Source: Dipetalonema caudispina
Lineage: Eukaryota; Nematoda; Chromadorea; Rhabditida; Onchocercidae
Length of the DNA stretch: 64,000 nt
Direction: 5' to 3'
NCBI GenBank assembly: GCA_013365325.1
Contig: JABVXV010000185.1
Span: forward strand, 2,501-66,500
In this document: piece by piece, positions 37,369 to 50,022 of the stretch
How the letters are laid out: every line of letters starts with the position of its first letter
Position numbering within the stretch: the first letter of the stretch is position 1
Translations under genes and position numbers: made by a program
The notes under the pieces: generated by a model
The model's input: only the letters and a program-made list of their open reading frames with translations
Told to the model about the DNA's origin: nothing
Databases searched by the model: none

Positions 37369-39208
37369 AGAAAATAAATCGTCCGGTAGGAATACAAAAG
37401 AAAAAAAATTCATCATAGTTGAATTAGTTGTAAATGTTGCAAATTTTGGAATGCTACATTTAAGGTTATCATGTGTTGATCGCTTCGGTATCATTAGACA
37501 TTTTTGGTGGACGTGTTAAAAAAGGTGAACGAATTGGAATTGCAAAAGATCATCGTTGCATATATGCAGATGAAGATGGTGATCCATATGTTAGATTACA
37601 ATTATTCAAACAAGGACGACCAATCGATCCGACGTTTCATCTTTGGAATTGTAAAATTTTTGCATTACTTTGATTAAATTATTACTAGCAAATAAAAGTA
37701 CCAAAAATATTCATTTTTTTTTTTCTTTGCAATGAAGTATAAAGATATGATTTAATGAAGTTAATTTGATAAATTTAGCAAAATTTGGACAAAAAAAAAA
37801 TAATTATGCTTACTTTATGTTTGAATTTCAGATTTGATGGACAATATATGGCATGAGTTGATAAATTTGATAAAATTAATTTTTGTGAAAAATTAATGTA
37901 AATTTAAATTAGTGCTTACTTAAAATTAAAGAATATTTTATAGGCATGTGTACTGGTCAAATTTGTGAATCAAATCCCAAAAATGAATTATTAGGACAAC
38001 CATTCAAGTATGATAGGTTTGTTTTATCGGTATATTTTATTGAATTTTGTAAATTTATTGTGATTTTCAAGATATTTTTCAAATATTCAATGTTCGGAAA
38101 TTGAAAAAAAAAACTATTTCCAATTATCAGATTTCTATTAAAATGTTAAATTTATTATTAATCTAACTTTAGTCGATATAATGCAGTACGTGGTTGGGAT
38201 ATCAAATGCCCAAAAATACAGGATAACGATGAAGAGGTAAACATTTACTATTATTGTAGGGAAATTTGAAAATATTTAAAAAGTAAAGATTAAATTTTTG
38301 AACAATTTGAAACTATTCGATCATTTTGATTAAATTATATTAATAGTCCATTACAGGTAGATTATTGAATGCATGTTTGAAATTATTTCATCTTAAAAAT
38401 TTTTTTCGTTTTATTCTAATTAAATTTTAATCAATCGGATAATGATAAATAATAATGATTAGTTAATCCATATTGTATTTCACTTTTTTCTTTTTTTTTT
38501 TTTTTTTTAAACCTTAATTTTCTCTTACAGGAATTACGTGTCCCAGATATTTACTCACCAATCGATGCTAAAGTTATCGGACGAAGTCGCCTATATGCTA
38601 TTCAGGGTGTTTATACCGGTTGTGACAATAATGGTGTTGTACTTATTGGTACTGGTGATTGGATTGGTAAATTTTCAATTGAATATTTTAAATGAAAGTT
38701 TTTATAAACTTTCAATTTTCCATTTTAATTAGCAAAATATCAGATTACGAAGTTGTGCTATACAATGTACGTTATCGGGATCGATTGTTAGGATCACAAC
38801 ATGTTGTACAAGGTGAACCAATTGCAACCCGACTTGATTGTGAAGATTCGCCGGATTCAGTATTCATGGAGGTTATTGTATAGTTATTTTTAAAATTAAT
38901 GAAAATTACAACTTTAAATACAACGTACTAATAGACATATAATTATTCATTCAAGATAAATATAAGTATTAATTACAACATTCCTTCATTTAATTAAACT
39001 TCACTACACTTAACAAACTAAATTTCTTTTAAATCAGTCAAAAATTTCAAAAAAAAAAAAAAAAAAAAATAAATTAAACGAATTATATTTTAGACATTTT
39101 ATAGTATCAATCGAGTTATTTTAGGTTCGTTATCGTGGTGTTGTTGTGGATATAAGCGAAATGATCTCAGCAAAACAATGTCGTATGCCAGATTTTCCAC
39201 CCAAATAA
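35588..39208 (+). CDS. lect-2: Secreted LECT2-like protein with two degenerate M23-type domains
   Basis: Nine exons (35588-35642, 36174-36273, 36675-36841, 37465-37650, 37944-38016, 38173-38236, 38531-38666, 38744-38871, 39125-39208) give 993 nt, 330 aa. The first 22 or so residues are a hydrophobic signal peptide. Domain 1 follows chondromodulin-II/LECT2 order: C-D-G-E-F-C-G, then EAVDVKCSPQSEVYAPFDG, EGVRIEGTGQW, VKKGERIG and a final YVRLQLF strand. Domain 2 repeats the fold (VRGWDIKC, IYSPIDAKVIG, NNGVVLIGTG, VVQGEPIATRL). Human LECT2 has one domain and binds zinc through H-x3-D and a later H. Here the H is L in domain 1 and V in domain 2, and the last H is replaced by Y/R, while both aspartates remain. 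C. elegans LECT-2 is a secreted muscle factor that guides sensory dendrites with SAX-7, MNR-1 and DMA-1; the same role is inferred. Exon 4 uses a TTTAAG acceptor. A poly-A signal lies at 39377. Confidence 0.85.
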
Positions 39209-39376
39209 GAACAATTTGAAGATTTTTATTGTCTATTCATAATTTTTCATTTACATTTATTGCAATTCTGATAGATTCACTTCGATCCTTTTTCCCTTTA
39301 ATTTTCACTTTTTTTCTATCTTATTGCTTTTTTTTTTTTTTTTTTTTTTTTTTTCATTGATATATCTTTTTATATA

Positions 39377-39382
39377 AATAAA
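39377..39382 (+). terminator. AATAAA poly-A signal of the LECT2-like gene
   Basis: This is a canonical AATAAA 168 nt after the stop codon, following a long T tract. It is the best-placed cleavage signal for the LECT2-like transcript. Actual use is inferred. Confidence 0.5.
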
Positions 39383-39678
39383 TTTTTCCTTGTAAAGATG
39401 GATAATTCGTTAAGATTGTTGAAAATATTAAAACAGGTAGCTTTTTCCAAAATTCTCCATGTCATCAATTGAAGAAAATCTATTATGAGACGAAACTATA
39501 AAAGAAGATACAATTTATAAATCGTAATAATACCTGAAATCTCACGCAAATACTGCAAAAAGTTGCCATACATATTGTTGAATACCTACATCCCTAATTA
39601 AAACTATTTTCATGAGCATAATTTGCTTATCCGAAATCAATATCACTGTTGCTTCATGGAAATCACAGAGAAACTCAG

Positions 39679-40038
39679 GAGAATGACATGATATGGTATT
39701 CGGGAGGAATTCAAGAAAATGACAAAATATGAAATTCGTGAGGAACTCAAGAAAATGACGTGATATGAAATTCGGGAGAAATTCAAGAAAATGACGTGAT
39801 ATGGTATTCGGGAGGAATTCAAGAAAATGACAAAATATGAAATTCGTGAGGAACTCAAGAAAATGACGTGATATGAAATTCGGGAGAAATTCAAGAAAAT
39901 GACATGATATGAAATTCGGGAGAAATTCAAGAAAATGACGTGATATGAAATTCGGAAGGAACTCAAGAAAATGACGTGATATGAAATTCGTGAGGAATTC
40001 AAGAAAATGACGTGATATAAAATTCATATAAATTATAC
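39679..40038. repeat. 36-bp minisatellite with 108-bp higher-order units
   Basis: Ten head-to-tail units of 36 bp start at 39679, with a consensus that begins GAAAATGACGTGATATGAAA on the plus strand. Variants follow a three-unit order: unit 4 nearly equals unit 1, unit 5 equals unit 2 and unit 6 equals unit 3, so a 108-bp block was duplicated. The last unit is degenerate. Because 36 is a multiple of three, two minus-strand frames stay open (203 and 119 codons, with 12-residue repeats such as FISRHFLEFLPN). No splice or domain support makes them genes. Confidence 0.95.
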
Positions 40039-41426
40039 TGCAGGATATTTCTTGAATTATAATTTTAGAACAAAAAAAGATTTTTGTTAATATACATGAG
40101 TTCATAAGACTAATCAGAATATCACGAAAGTTATGATCAGTAGTATAAATCAATAATATATAAAAGTGCTACAAGATAGCTTATTGATTGATTTGTTCAT
40201 TTCATTAATGGCAATTTAAGATCACTTCTTCAATAATAAATTTTTAATAGTTAACCATATTTTTATTTTGGATAACTTTGAATAATAAACATTTTTTTTA
40301 GGTTATTTTATTTCGGACATTAAGAGAATCAATCAATTTTCAATTAATAATTAATAGGAAAAATTATCTGACTTTTTGCATTCTTTTAATGTTTCATCAT
40401 TTCGACTCATATATGAGAATACTTTGTTGTAATGATCGAAATTTCCTTGTATTCAGAAAAATTAAAAAAAATAAAGATATAACCAAATTTCATTTTTGAA
40501 ATCTCTCTCTCTCTCTCTCGAAAAAAAGTGCAAACGATTCACAAATTCATTTTTTCGTTTTTCTATAAAAAAAACTTAGGTAATACATGTTTTGTTTACA
40601 ATTCTTTTCATGTAAGTAGCTAAAAAGATAAGCTGTAATTTTGTCAACCAAGTAATGCAATTCCTCGGATAATGTAAAATGCTCATTAGTGTTTGAAATA
40701 TAAACCTTCAAAAAAAAGAAAAAATTGAAACGAATAGAATGCATCCTATAAATATCATTTCATAAGGAAATTCAGATTCTCAAAAAAGCAAATTAAAGAT
40801 TTTTTTTTTTTTCATTTCTTAAGATAAATGCAATAATTTTCTTGCTCCATGATTGATACTTGTTGAATAAATTGCTTCTGTTATTTAAATATTTGAAAAT
40901 AAGGGACATAACGAAGGAACTGAATTGATTAATACAATATCATTAAACAATTCTGTAGAAGAAATAAATTTTTCCGAAATAATTTTAGTCTTTTTTTTTT
41001 TTTTTTTTTTTTAAGAAAAGTCTAAAATATCGATGTTGTTTATTATAATATATTCAAGAAATAAAAAAAAAAAAATAAAAAACTAAAAACTCAGCATATC
41101 AATTATAATTTCTTAGAAAAGAAGAAAATTAGTGGCTAGTATTAACCTTTGAACTTTCTCAATCATTACTGTAATGATGATAAAATGGTTACAAAGTGGA
41201 ACAATTAAAATTAACTTCATAATTGTATCTCTTGCATAAAAATCATTTTTAAGTCATCAAGTAATGGAATTGATTCAAACCACTTTTTGGAAAACTTATT
41301 TAGAATTTCCGGACAGTTACATAACTCTTTTTTTTTTTTTCAGGTTTTTGATTTTTCAGGTTGTTCCGGAAAATTTTTTCCTATTATTAATGATGAATGT
41401 ATGTTTTCGGTGATTGAATATATTCG
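40039..41426. other. Intergenic AT-rich spacer before the phosphatase gene
   Basis: No gene is seen. There are T/A tracts (40991-41012, 41063-41074) and a CT run (40503-40519). Two close acceptors (TTTTTTCAG ending near 41343 and TTTTTCAG ending near 41360) lie 65-85 nt before the phosphatase ATG and are candidate trans-splice sites. Confidence 0.5.
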
Positions 41427-41916
41427 ATGCAAGATGCTGGACAAATAAGTAAAGAAGAAGAAGAAAATGTGAAAAGGTTATTGGAATGGAAAGGTCGAAA
41501 TTGGTATGGAATGACACAAATTCTTCCAAATTTATATTTGGGTGGTTTACGTGATGTGAATGACGTTGAACAATTGAGAGAAAAAAAGGTTATTACTGTT
41601 CTTTTTTTTTACTTACATAAGATATTATTTAATATATTATGTAGTAGTTTGCAATTTTAATTTGATTTAATTTTTAATTTCATATAAGTTATTTCTTGTT
41701 ATTGTATTTCATACATTGTTACTTCGATTATTAATTTATTTACATGAATTTTGATTTTGCATTTCTTCTTTCGTGTTATTGTTGTAGAGAATAATTTAAA
41801 TTAGATTAGGTGATTTTCTTGGGTATATTACATTGGATGTACCAATAGGTAAACATGATAGGTTAGTTGTGATCTGAAGAAAGATTAATTGTGGTCTTTT
41901 AGTATTAAACAGTACT

Positions 41917-41963
<47 letters not shown>

Positions 41964-43293
41964 TATAACATGTGCATCTCTCTAAATGTGTGATAAAAGT
42001 GAGAATTAAGAATGTTATATTTGTTTTATCAGATCGGTTGCGTGGTATCGATACACGAATTGAGCGGACGTATTAGTGGCACTTTAAAAGATCTAAATAT
42101 TTTACGCATACATTTGGCGGATATGCCTGAAGCAAATATTAGCGAATATTTCGCGGAAACTGCTACATTTATCCATCGTGCTCGCTTATCGAAAAGTAAT
42201 TGAATTAAAATTGGAAATTACGCGAGCCATTACCTATTCAATATCTTTTTTTTTTGAGAATAATTAAGATAAAGAGAAAAAAATGCTTAATTTATACTAC
42301 AGTTTTTAGCCATGATTTTTGAAGATGTTACAAATTATTGATATTTTGACGTTATGTTTATAAATTGTTTTTTGGCATCTTTAATGATGAATTTTCTATA
42401 AAATGTTGATTATAGTAGTGACTTATTTTCAGCATCGGTACTTGTACACTGCGTTGCCGGAGTGAGTCGTAGTGTGTGTATTGTTGCAGCTTATCTTATT
42501 GTTGCTTGCGATATGAGTTATGCTGCTGCTTTGGCATATATCGTCAGTAAACGACCCTGTGCTAATCCAAATTTCGGATTTCGCATGCAGCTTGCAAAAT
42601 ACGCAGCAGAAGTTGGCTATTTATTTTATGTATATAAAAAATATTTATATATAATTTGCAAATATTGATTACTTTATTATTTCTAAACATTATCAACGAA
42701 GAAATATTTACAGAGGAGTTTGTCGGAAGGAATAATGATGAGGAGCCAGTTCGGTAGCGAAGCGTTTGATGAATTGAAAGCAAATGATAAAAGAATGCTG
42801 TTGTTGGATTCTGCTACCTCACCATCGAATGCTCCAGATGAATCACCTGTATGCGAGGATACTAAGTTTCTGTCTCCTAATACCTCCATAAAAAGTATTT
42901 ACTTACTTTATTCGAATTTCGTGAACATAAAAATTCTGTGCAACATATTCTTAAGCTAGCAAGAAATACGACTAATTGGGTTTGGAGAAGAGTTTTTACT
43001 TATAAAAATCATATTGTTTGTTTCTGCAGCGATGTTTTGTAAGTAGATTTTCATTTAAACTCTTTCTGACACTGCTTCATTGGAAATAAATTGCAGAAGA
43101 GTGCGTTGAATATGTGGAATTTCAGAATAATCCAGCAAGTAAGTCAATTTTTAACGACGCTAATATCAGCTTCATTGATCACTAGTGCATTTACTATTCA
43201 TTATTAGTTTCTTGTATGCTTATTTTATTATCCCACACTTTAGGGTACTACCATTGTCTAAAAATCCGACATCAACAGCTTGTTAGGGTATGA
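41427..43293 (+). CDS. Atypical dual-specificity protein phosphatase (DUSP15/DUSP22-like)
   Basis: Modelled exons are 41427-41588, 42033-42195, 42433-42611, 42714-42894, 43097-43138 and 43244-43293, giving 777 nt, 258 aa. The catalytic core is complete: ILPNLYLGGLRDV entry strand, the likely general acid D84 in HLADMP, and the P-loop H114-C115-V-A-G-V-S-R-S. The following RPCANPNFGF segment is characteristic of the DUSP15/22 (VHY/JSP1) group, which dephosphorylates Tyr and Ser/Thr in kinase pathways such as JNK. Vertebrate members start MGN and are myristoylated. Here about 25 extra acidic or polar residues precede the core, so that signal is absent. The 3' end is uncertain: without splicing at GTAAGT (43139) the frame stops at 43183-43185, and a possible 9-nt microexon (43030-43038) would force an earlier stop. 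An AATAAA is at 43405. Confidence 0.82.
41920..41957. repeat. (TA)n microsatellite in phosphatase intron 1
   Basis: This is an alternating TA run of about 19 units between exons 1 and 2 of the phosphatase gene. Confidence 0.9.
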
Positions 43294-44815
43294 AGATGGT
43301 AATAGTTAGGTAGTGTCGAAGTACGATATATATGATTTCTGTTGTGCACAATTCCTAATCATTTTACGGAAATTAAAAGTTAGGAATTTATCTCGAGGAT
43401 CAAAAATAAAAAAAAAAAAAACAATTTTTGGTGATAGTTGGTAACATGTTGTAATTCAACAATTAGAAGAATTAGTCTTAGATATTAATCGTATAGCTTA
43501 TTTTGCTGGATTTGATTTCCATTTCTGCCATTATTCTTAAGCCAAAAAATTATTCCAAAAATGTTATATATTTTTAAAATGAAAAAATGATTGGAAAGGT
43601 AGGAATGAATTGACTAGTCATTAGGCGAAGATCAAAAAATCGATCATCATTAAAATTCAGGTGCGTTGAAATGTTTGAATATAAAAAATCGCTTTGATGT
43701 TAGTGATACCTCGATATAACGTCTTATAGACCATAAAATTGTGTAACTAAAATCGATTCTTCTACTTTATATCAAATGCAAAATTGTTTAGTTATAGCTT
43801 TCTTAACAGTTCAAATAAATTAGCGTCACTCTGTTTTAAAGTTTCTTCCCAACGAGTATACACTGAACGTATCAACCCGTTTACCTAGCAACTCCATCGA
43901 TACCTATTGGATAGGATTTTTAAAGACTGCCAGATTTCTTTCCATCATCTTGTCCCAAATAAAGCTCCATCGGTCAGTCCTGAATAAAATTTCACTGGTC
44001 ATTTAATGATGTTAATTTACTGTTGTGTGAAGCCAATTGATCGCTTCTACTTTCGGATGCATAGCTTTTGCTTGAAATAGACGGAAAATAATACGGAATA
44101 GCTCTACTCTGGCATGGATTAGCCTTTCAGTAACATTGAAAATAATAGACGAAAAACTCTGAAACAATCTCTTTCTTTGATTGTTTCTTGTGGATGATAC
44201 ACAGTGAACAGACAACCAAAACAGATACGACTAAAGTGACGAACTAACGTGAAACAATAGAGAATAAATCACTTTTTTTTTTTTGTTAAATATTTCATTA
44301 GTTAAAACTGATCATTTCATTCAATTGTTCAGTCAAGTTTTGTTCTTGCACTTATCTTCGCTTTGGAGGGAAAAAGAAAGAGAAATTAAGATAACAAATT
44401 CTAAAATGTATTGATAATATTTGAATGAACTTTAGATGTTTTGTTATTGACGGCAAGGTGACCAAAAAAAAAAGTACGCTAAAAATAATAATGTCATCAT
44501 AATACAAAAGATATGAATTATTAGTTTATTAACCGATGAATGTTTTGCTCTAAGAATTTTACAATTATTACAATGCAATGCAAAGTTAAATTAATTAAGA
44601 CGAGTAATGAATGAAATACAAATAATATTTACATATCAAATGTGTAGCAACTAATTATTACACAAAATAATCCATCAAAATGGCAGCTTATATTTAATAT
44701 TTGTCATATTATGAGATAAAAAAGAATTAAAAAAAAAAGAAGACTTAATTAGATTATGCTACAATAATGTGGTCGGTAAAGTCGCATTAGTAATGAATTC
44801 AATAAGTTATATCAT
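43294..44815. other. Convergent intergenic region between the phosphatase and ATPase genes
   Basis: The two flanking genes end here tail to tail. An AATAAA on the plus strand (43405-43410) fits the phosphatase, and a minus-strand AATAAA (44525-44530) fits the ATPase. The part from about 43690 to 44230 has more balanced composition and carries an AGTGATACCTCGATATAACG sequence at 43700-43719, resembling a DNA-transposon end. A 67-codon minus-strand frame (44012-44215) in the same patch has no recognisable domain. Confidence 0.45.
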
Positions 44816-47180
44816 CTACCATTTTAATGCTCGTACAATAGTACTGGTTGAATAGCGCCTAATGAGCCATTTTCGAGTCTGAAAAATTTTTCAATTTTTG
44901 ATTAAGTATTTGGATACGAATATAAGTTATAATAAAACATATCAAGTAATTGTTAAAGATAATTTCAGATTTTTATATCTTTTTTTTTTTTTTTTTTTTT
45001 TTTTTTCATAGGATTTGCAATAAAAGTTTTAAGCTATTAGCTAAATATATCAAACAATTCACAGTAAACAATACAATATATTTCGATGTTTATATTTACA
45101 TAATATTCCTAAACTTCTTGTATCATTAGCATTCTTTCCGGAAAATCATTAATGAACAATTTGAACATTATCAAAGTATCAGTAGTAGATAAAACTAATG
45201 GTGTACTGAATAATTGCTAATTCTACGATATATTCCACTAATTATATGATTATATCAATTGATACTGTTGTATAATTTTTTTCATGTGAAATAATTTTAG
45301 CATAGGAATTGAATAAGAAATATATTACAAATTGAATAAGGAAAAAAAAAAAAAAAAACATATTATATAATTTAAAATATTTTTTTCTAGAAATAAAATA
45401 AAGAAAAAATAAAACTAACCTCATTGAAAATAATAAGAACAATACCAACAGGTAAGCAAAAAAGCCAAACAAATGCCGGTGGATGCGTAACACGAAGCCA
45501 ATGTTGCACACCCGGCGTATAAATCATGAAATTAAGAATGCAAATTTCAATAAGTAATGCAAGAACTGCTGCAATATTTTGTGTACCATGTTTAAAGATG
45601 GAAATTCTCCTTGTTGTACAAAGCCAAAAATGAAATACCTAAAAAAGAAGAGATAAAGAAAGAAATGAAATATTTAAATATTTTGCATGAACAAAAATGA
45701 ATATTATGCTTAAAAATAAGGGAAAAAAGAAAAACAAAATCGATTTTATTTGAAAATTTATGATATAATTATCTTTCAAGAAAAAAAAAAAAAATCCAAA
45801 AATAGATTCCTTCGTCTTTTTTTTTTTTTTTTTTTTGCTCATTTATTATTAAATAATTTTAGATATTATTTGCAGGATAATATCATACCTGCGACATAAC
45901 TAATGTAATATGCCATGCAGCTTTTGCTTGGCCATGAATTGCTATTTGCATTTCGGCTGTATACTGTTTCCCAGTACTAGTTGATAAAATTTCTGCATTT
46001 GGACGCCAATAATTTGCATTGGAATGAAGTAAATCTCGTAATGTTATTCCATAGAACCTAAAATATGATTTAATAAAAAGGTATTTGTTTAAAATATCTC
46101 AATAATAATTTATATCTAATGTAACTATTTTCAAATATTAAATAATAATTACATTTATAAATGCGTGTAAAAGAATTGCAAACCAATTATATCAATAGTA
46201 TACAATTGATAAACTAAAAGTTTACAATTGATAAACTCATTTAATTTTTTTTAATTTTATTTAAAAAAAAGAAAAAAAATATTCCGATTATTTAATACAA
46301 TATAGTTGCATATTATTATGAATAGAAAATAGATCGTAAAGAATTTAAATATTATCAATCAAGCTAATTCATTTAAATTTCCAGTTGTTTTTCTTTTCTT
46401 TTTCTCTTTTTTTTTCAAATTTTTTTTGTTTTTTTTTTTTTTTTGAAAATTAAATGTACTTCAAAACTAAAGTAAAAGTTTAACTTTTCTCTTTTTTTTT
46501 TTTTTTTTTTTCTTAATAAAATAAAAAATACAAACCAAAAAACGAATAAATATGCAACAAAGCAACCAACTGATATAATACTACCAACAAAAATATACGA
46601 ATAAACAAGAAGTGCTTTTGAGACTAATCGAGCGGTAGATTTTCTTGGTGGTCTACACATAATATCTTTTTCACCAGCTTCATATGTAAGTGCTATTGAT
46701 GGTGGTATTTCCGTTATCAAATCTATTGAAAGAACCTAAAATTAAAAATGTTTATCAAAAAATTTCATTAAAAAGTTATAAAAAATAACAAAAAAAAAAA
46801 AAAAAAAGAATTCTAATTTGAAAAGTTTAAAATTCATTTAATATAAAATTTTATAAGAGAAGTATTTATAAATTAATTTTTTTTTTTTTTTTTTTAGGCA
46901 TTAAATATCACATTGATAATTTTTTCTAAAATATATGATGGTAATAATAAATTTCATTCGAAAATTTTGATTGAATACTTTAGTAATTAGCATATTTGAA
47001 TAGCTCATCACTAATCCTTTCCTTTTATGCTTTTTTATTAGCTAAAAATAAAAATGAGAAATTCGTATATGCATAGAACGGGAATAATTTTTTTTTTTTT
47101 TTTTTAATTCAATTATTAATTATTTCATTTGTTAATGTTATAAATCAATTAGAATTTCTCTAAATCATTTCATTATTTAA

Positions 47181-47211
<31 letters not shown>

Positions 47212-49991
47212 GGAAAAAACAAAATATTAAACCTGTAAACTACTAAGACCAATTGGAAAACCAATAGCAAATGCTAACATAACAGCACATAATTCAGGTA
47301 CCATATGAGCTAATGTATATGCTATTGTTTTCTTTAAATTTGCATATAATAAACGACCTTCTTTGATACTTTTAACAATATGCTTTACATCACTTTCCGT
47401 ATATACCATATCTGCTGCTTCTTTTGCAAATGCACTTCCGGAAATGATATTTATATTTCATGTATTTACTTATTTTATTTATTCTAATATGTTAAGATTA
47501 ATTTTTCCGGATTACAAATAAAAATTAGCAAATTATTGCTTAAAATAATGTTAAAAGAGATAATAACATTTCTTTTTTTTTTTTTTTTTTTTTAATCTAT
47601 TACTAGATTACTTAAATATCAATACCATCACTAATAATGAATACATTTTTTGATATCATTAATTTATATAATATTTTTCCAAAGGAATTGATATTTATAC
47701 AAAGAATAATAAACTATATTAATGGACAATTAGTATCATTACAAATTTGTAATATCGAAAAAAAAAAAAAAAAAAAAGACTAATACTTAAATGGAAATTA
47801 ATTAATAAATGATAATTACCAACAGCTTCCATAGCTATACCAACATTAGATTCCTTTAATGCGGGTGCATCTAAAACACCATCACCTGTAACTGCTACAA
47901 CTTCACCACGACGTCGACATTCCTGTATAGATTGGAAAGAAAATTTTTTTTTTAAATTGGTATAATTAATAAACTTTTCAAGAAACAATAACGAATTCAT
48001 ATTAATAAATAATTGAGAGAATATGTAAATTTTATTAAAATAGATAAATGTTAAAAGGATTGATTTAGGTTAGCATTTTTAACTTGTTAATTTCACATTA
48101 ATAATATAAGCCTATAATAATTAAATCGATAATAATTGATCAATATATTTAATGTATATTTGATTAAAAAAATCACAGACCTAATTTATTAGTATTATAT
48201 TATTGTTATATTGTATTATATTACTGATATACCTTAACGATAATCAATTTATGAGAGGGTGTAGCACGAGCAAATACAACAAATTCCTGTTTCAATATAT
48301 CATCCCATAACTGATCACTTAATGTATCAATCATTTCACAATGAATTACTGATAACAAATTCGGTTTCTTCTCCATTTCCGTATTCTAAATTAATCATAA
48401 TGTTAATTTCTATTTTATGCTAACATTTCCTTAAATATATATTCATATGAAATGATAAGTTTATTCAATGATCCAATCAACATCATTTCAATTTACATTC
48501 CATTACGAGAAATACAATTATAAAATTAAGCTAAATTACATTCTTATCGATCGTTTCCTCGTTCAGCTTACAATCTTTCTAATCTTTATGATTCATTTTT
48601 GATATTTTTAATGGTAGAAATCACTTTTTTCTTTCAATCATATCACTATTACAAAATAGTAAGGAAAGAAACAAATAAATAAATAAATAAAAATGAAGTA
48701 AAAATGAGGAATGATTAAATTAACTGACCAATGAAACGATTGATGCTCGTGGAACAGCTAAGCCAAAATGACCAGCAACTGCAGCAGCTGTTGCTGGATG
48801 ATCACCGGTTACCATAAAGCATTTTACTCCTTAACAGCGATTATTTCTCATTATTTCATTTCAACAAATGAAATTTATTTTTAAATAAATGCAAATTACT
48901 AACCTTTCAGTTCCTAAATTATTAATCTATTAAATAAGAAGTTTATAATTAGATTCATTGTTAAATAAATATTTAATTAATGAATTTTCGGAAGATAATA
49001 TTTTTTTTAATCAGTTTAAAAAAACATAAAATAAAAGGTAAGAAAAAGAAAATAATTTGAGTTTATATCTTACAATATTTAATATTTCGAAAAAAAACGA
49101 AATATGAATGGTGAAAATTAATCAAACCAGCATTTTTCATCGTTTGTAATGCTTCCAGTGCTGTATCTCGTGGTGGATCATACATAGCTGCCATACCAAG
49201 AAAGCATAAATTTAATCGATTTAAACTATCCCATGATCCAGGTGATTCGATCAGACTTAATTCTTCAAGTTCAGCTATTGCAAATGCCATGCAACTTTTA
49301 CCATCATTACCATATTTCGTATAAGCTTCCTAAAAATTTTTCTATTAATAATTGAGGAAAAATATTCAAAAATTTCTTTTCTTTTTCCTTTAATTTTTTT
49401 AACATATGCAAAAATGATATCATACTGATAGCTATAAGTTTCATCATAAAAGTCTATCAAAAAAAAAAAAAAAAAAAAAAAAAGCTACCCTAAAAATTTG
49501 TACACTAACGATTTTCATATCTTTTACTAAAAATTTTTAATTAATTACTGATATTTTCAAATTTCAATACACAAAGATACGATTATAATTTGATTTTTTG
49601 ATTAATTCATTCAAAAATTTAACAAAAATTTTAATATTATTTTAGTTAAATTTAATATTGGAAGAAAAAAAAAAAAAAAACAGAAAAGTGTCAATATAAT
49701 ATTATAATTTTATAAACTAACAGAGAATTGAGCAATGAAATTATCTGAGATTTCAGTACAACCTTCTTCGGTAGCTAACAATTTACAATGAGCAAATAAT
49801 TCTTCGGGTGCTCCTTTGACAAGAACATATAATCTACAATAATTATTGCATGTGATAATATTGATTTGTTAATAGTTAAATTTTATTAATAAAAAATTAA
49901 ATTTCGCTATTTTATTCCAATTTTAGAAAAAAAAAAGATTTATTCTATAAAAAGGGATATTTATAAATTTCTAAATAATTATCCTTACTAA

Positions 49992-50022
<31 letters not shown>

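Noticed and set aside
39542..40153. 203- and 119-codon minus-strand frames with 12-residue repeats
   Set aside because: They arise from the 36-bp minisatellite. No signal peptide, domain, splice structure or coding composition supports a protein.
44012..44215. 67-codon minus-strand frame suspected as a transposase fragment
   Set aside because: No transposase motif could be recognised in this or neighbouring frames; kept only as context for the possible transposon end.
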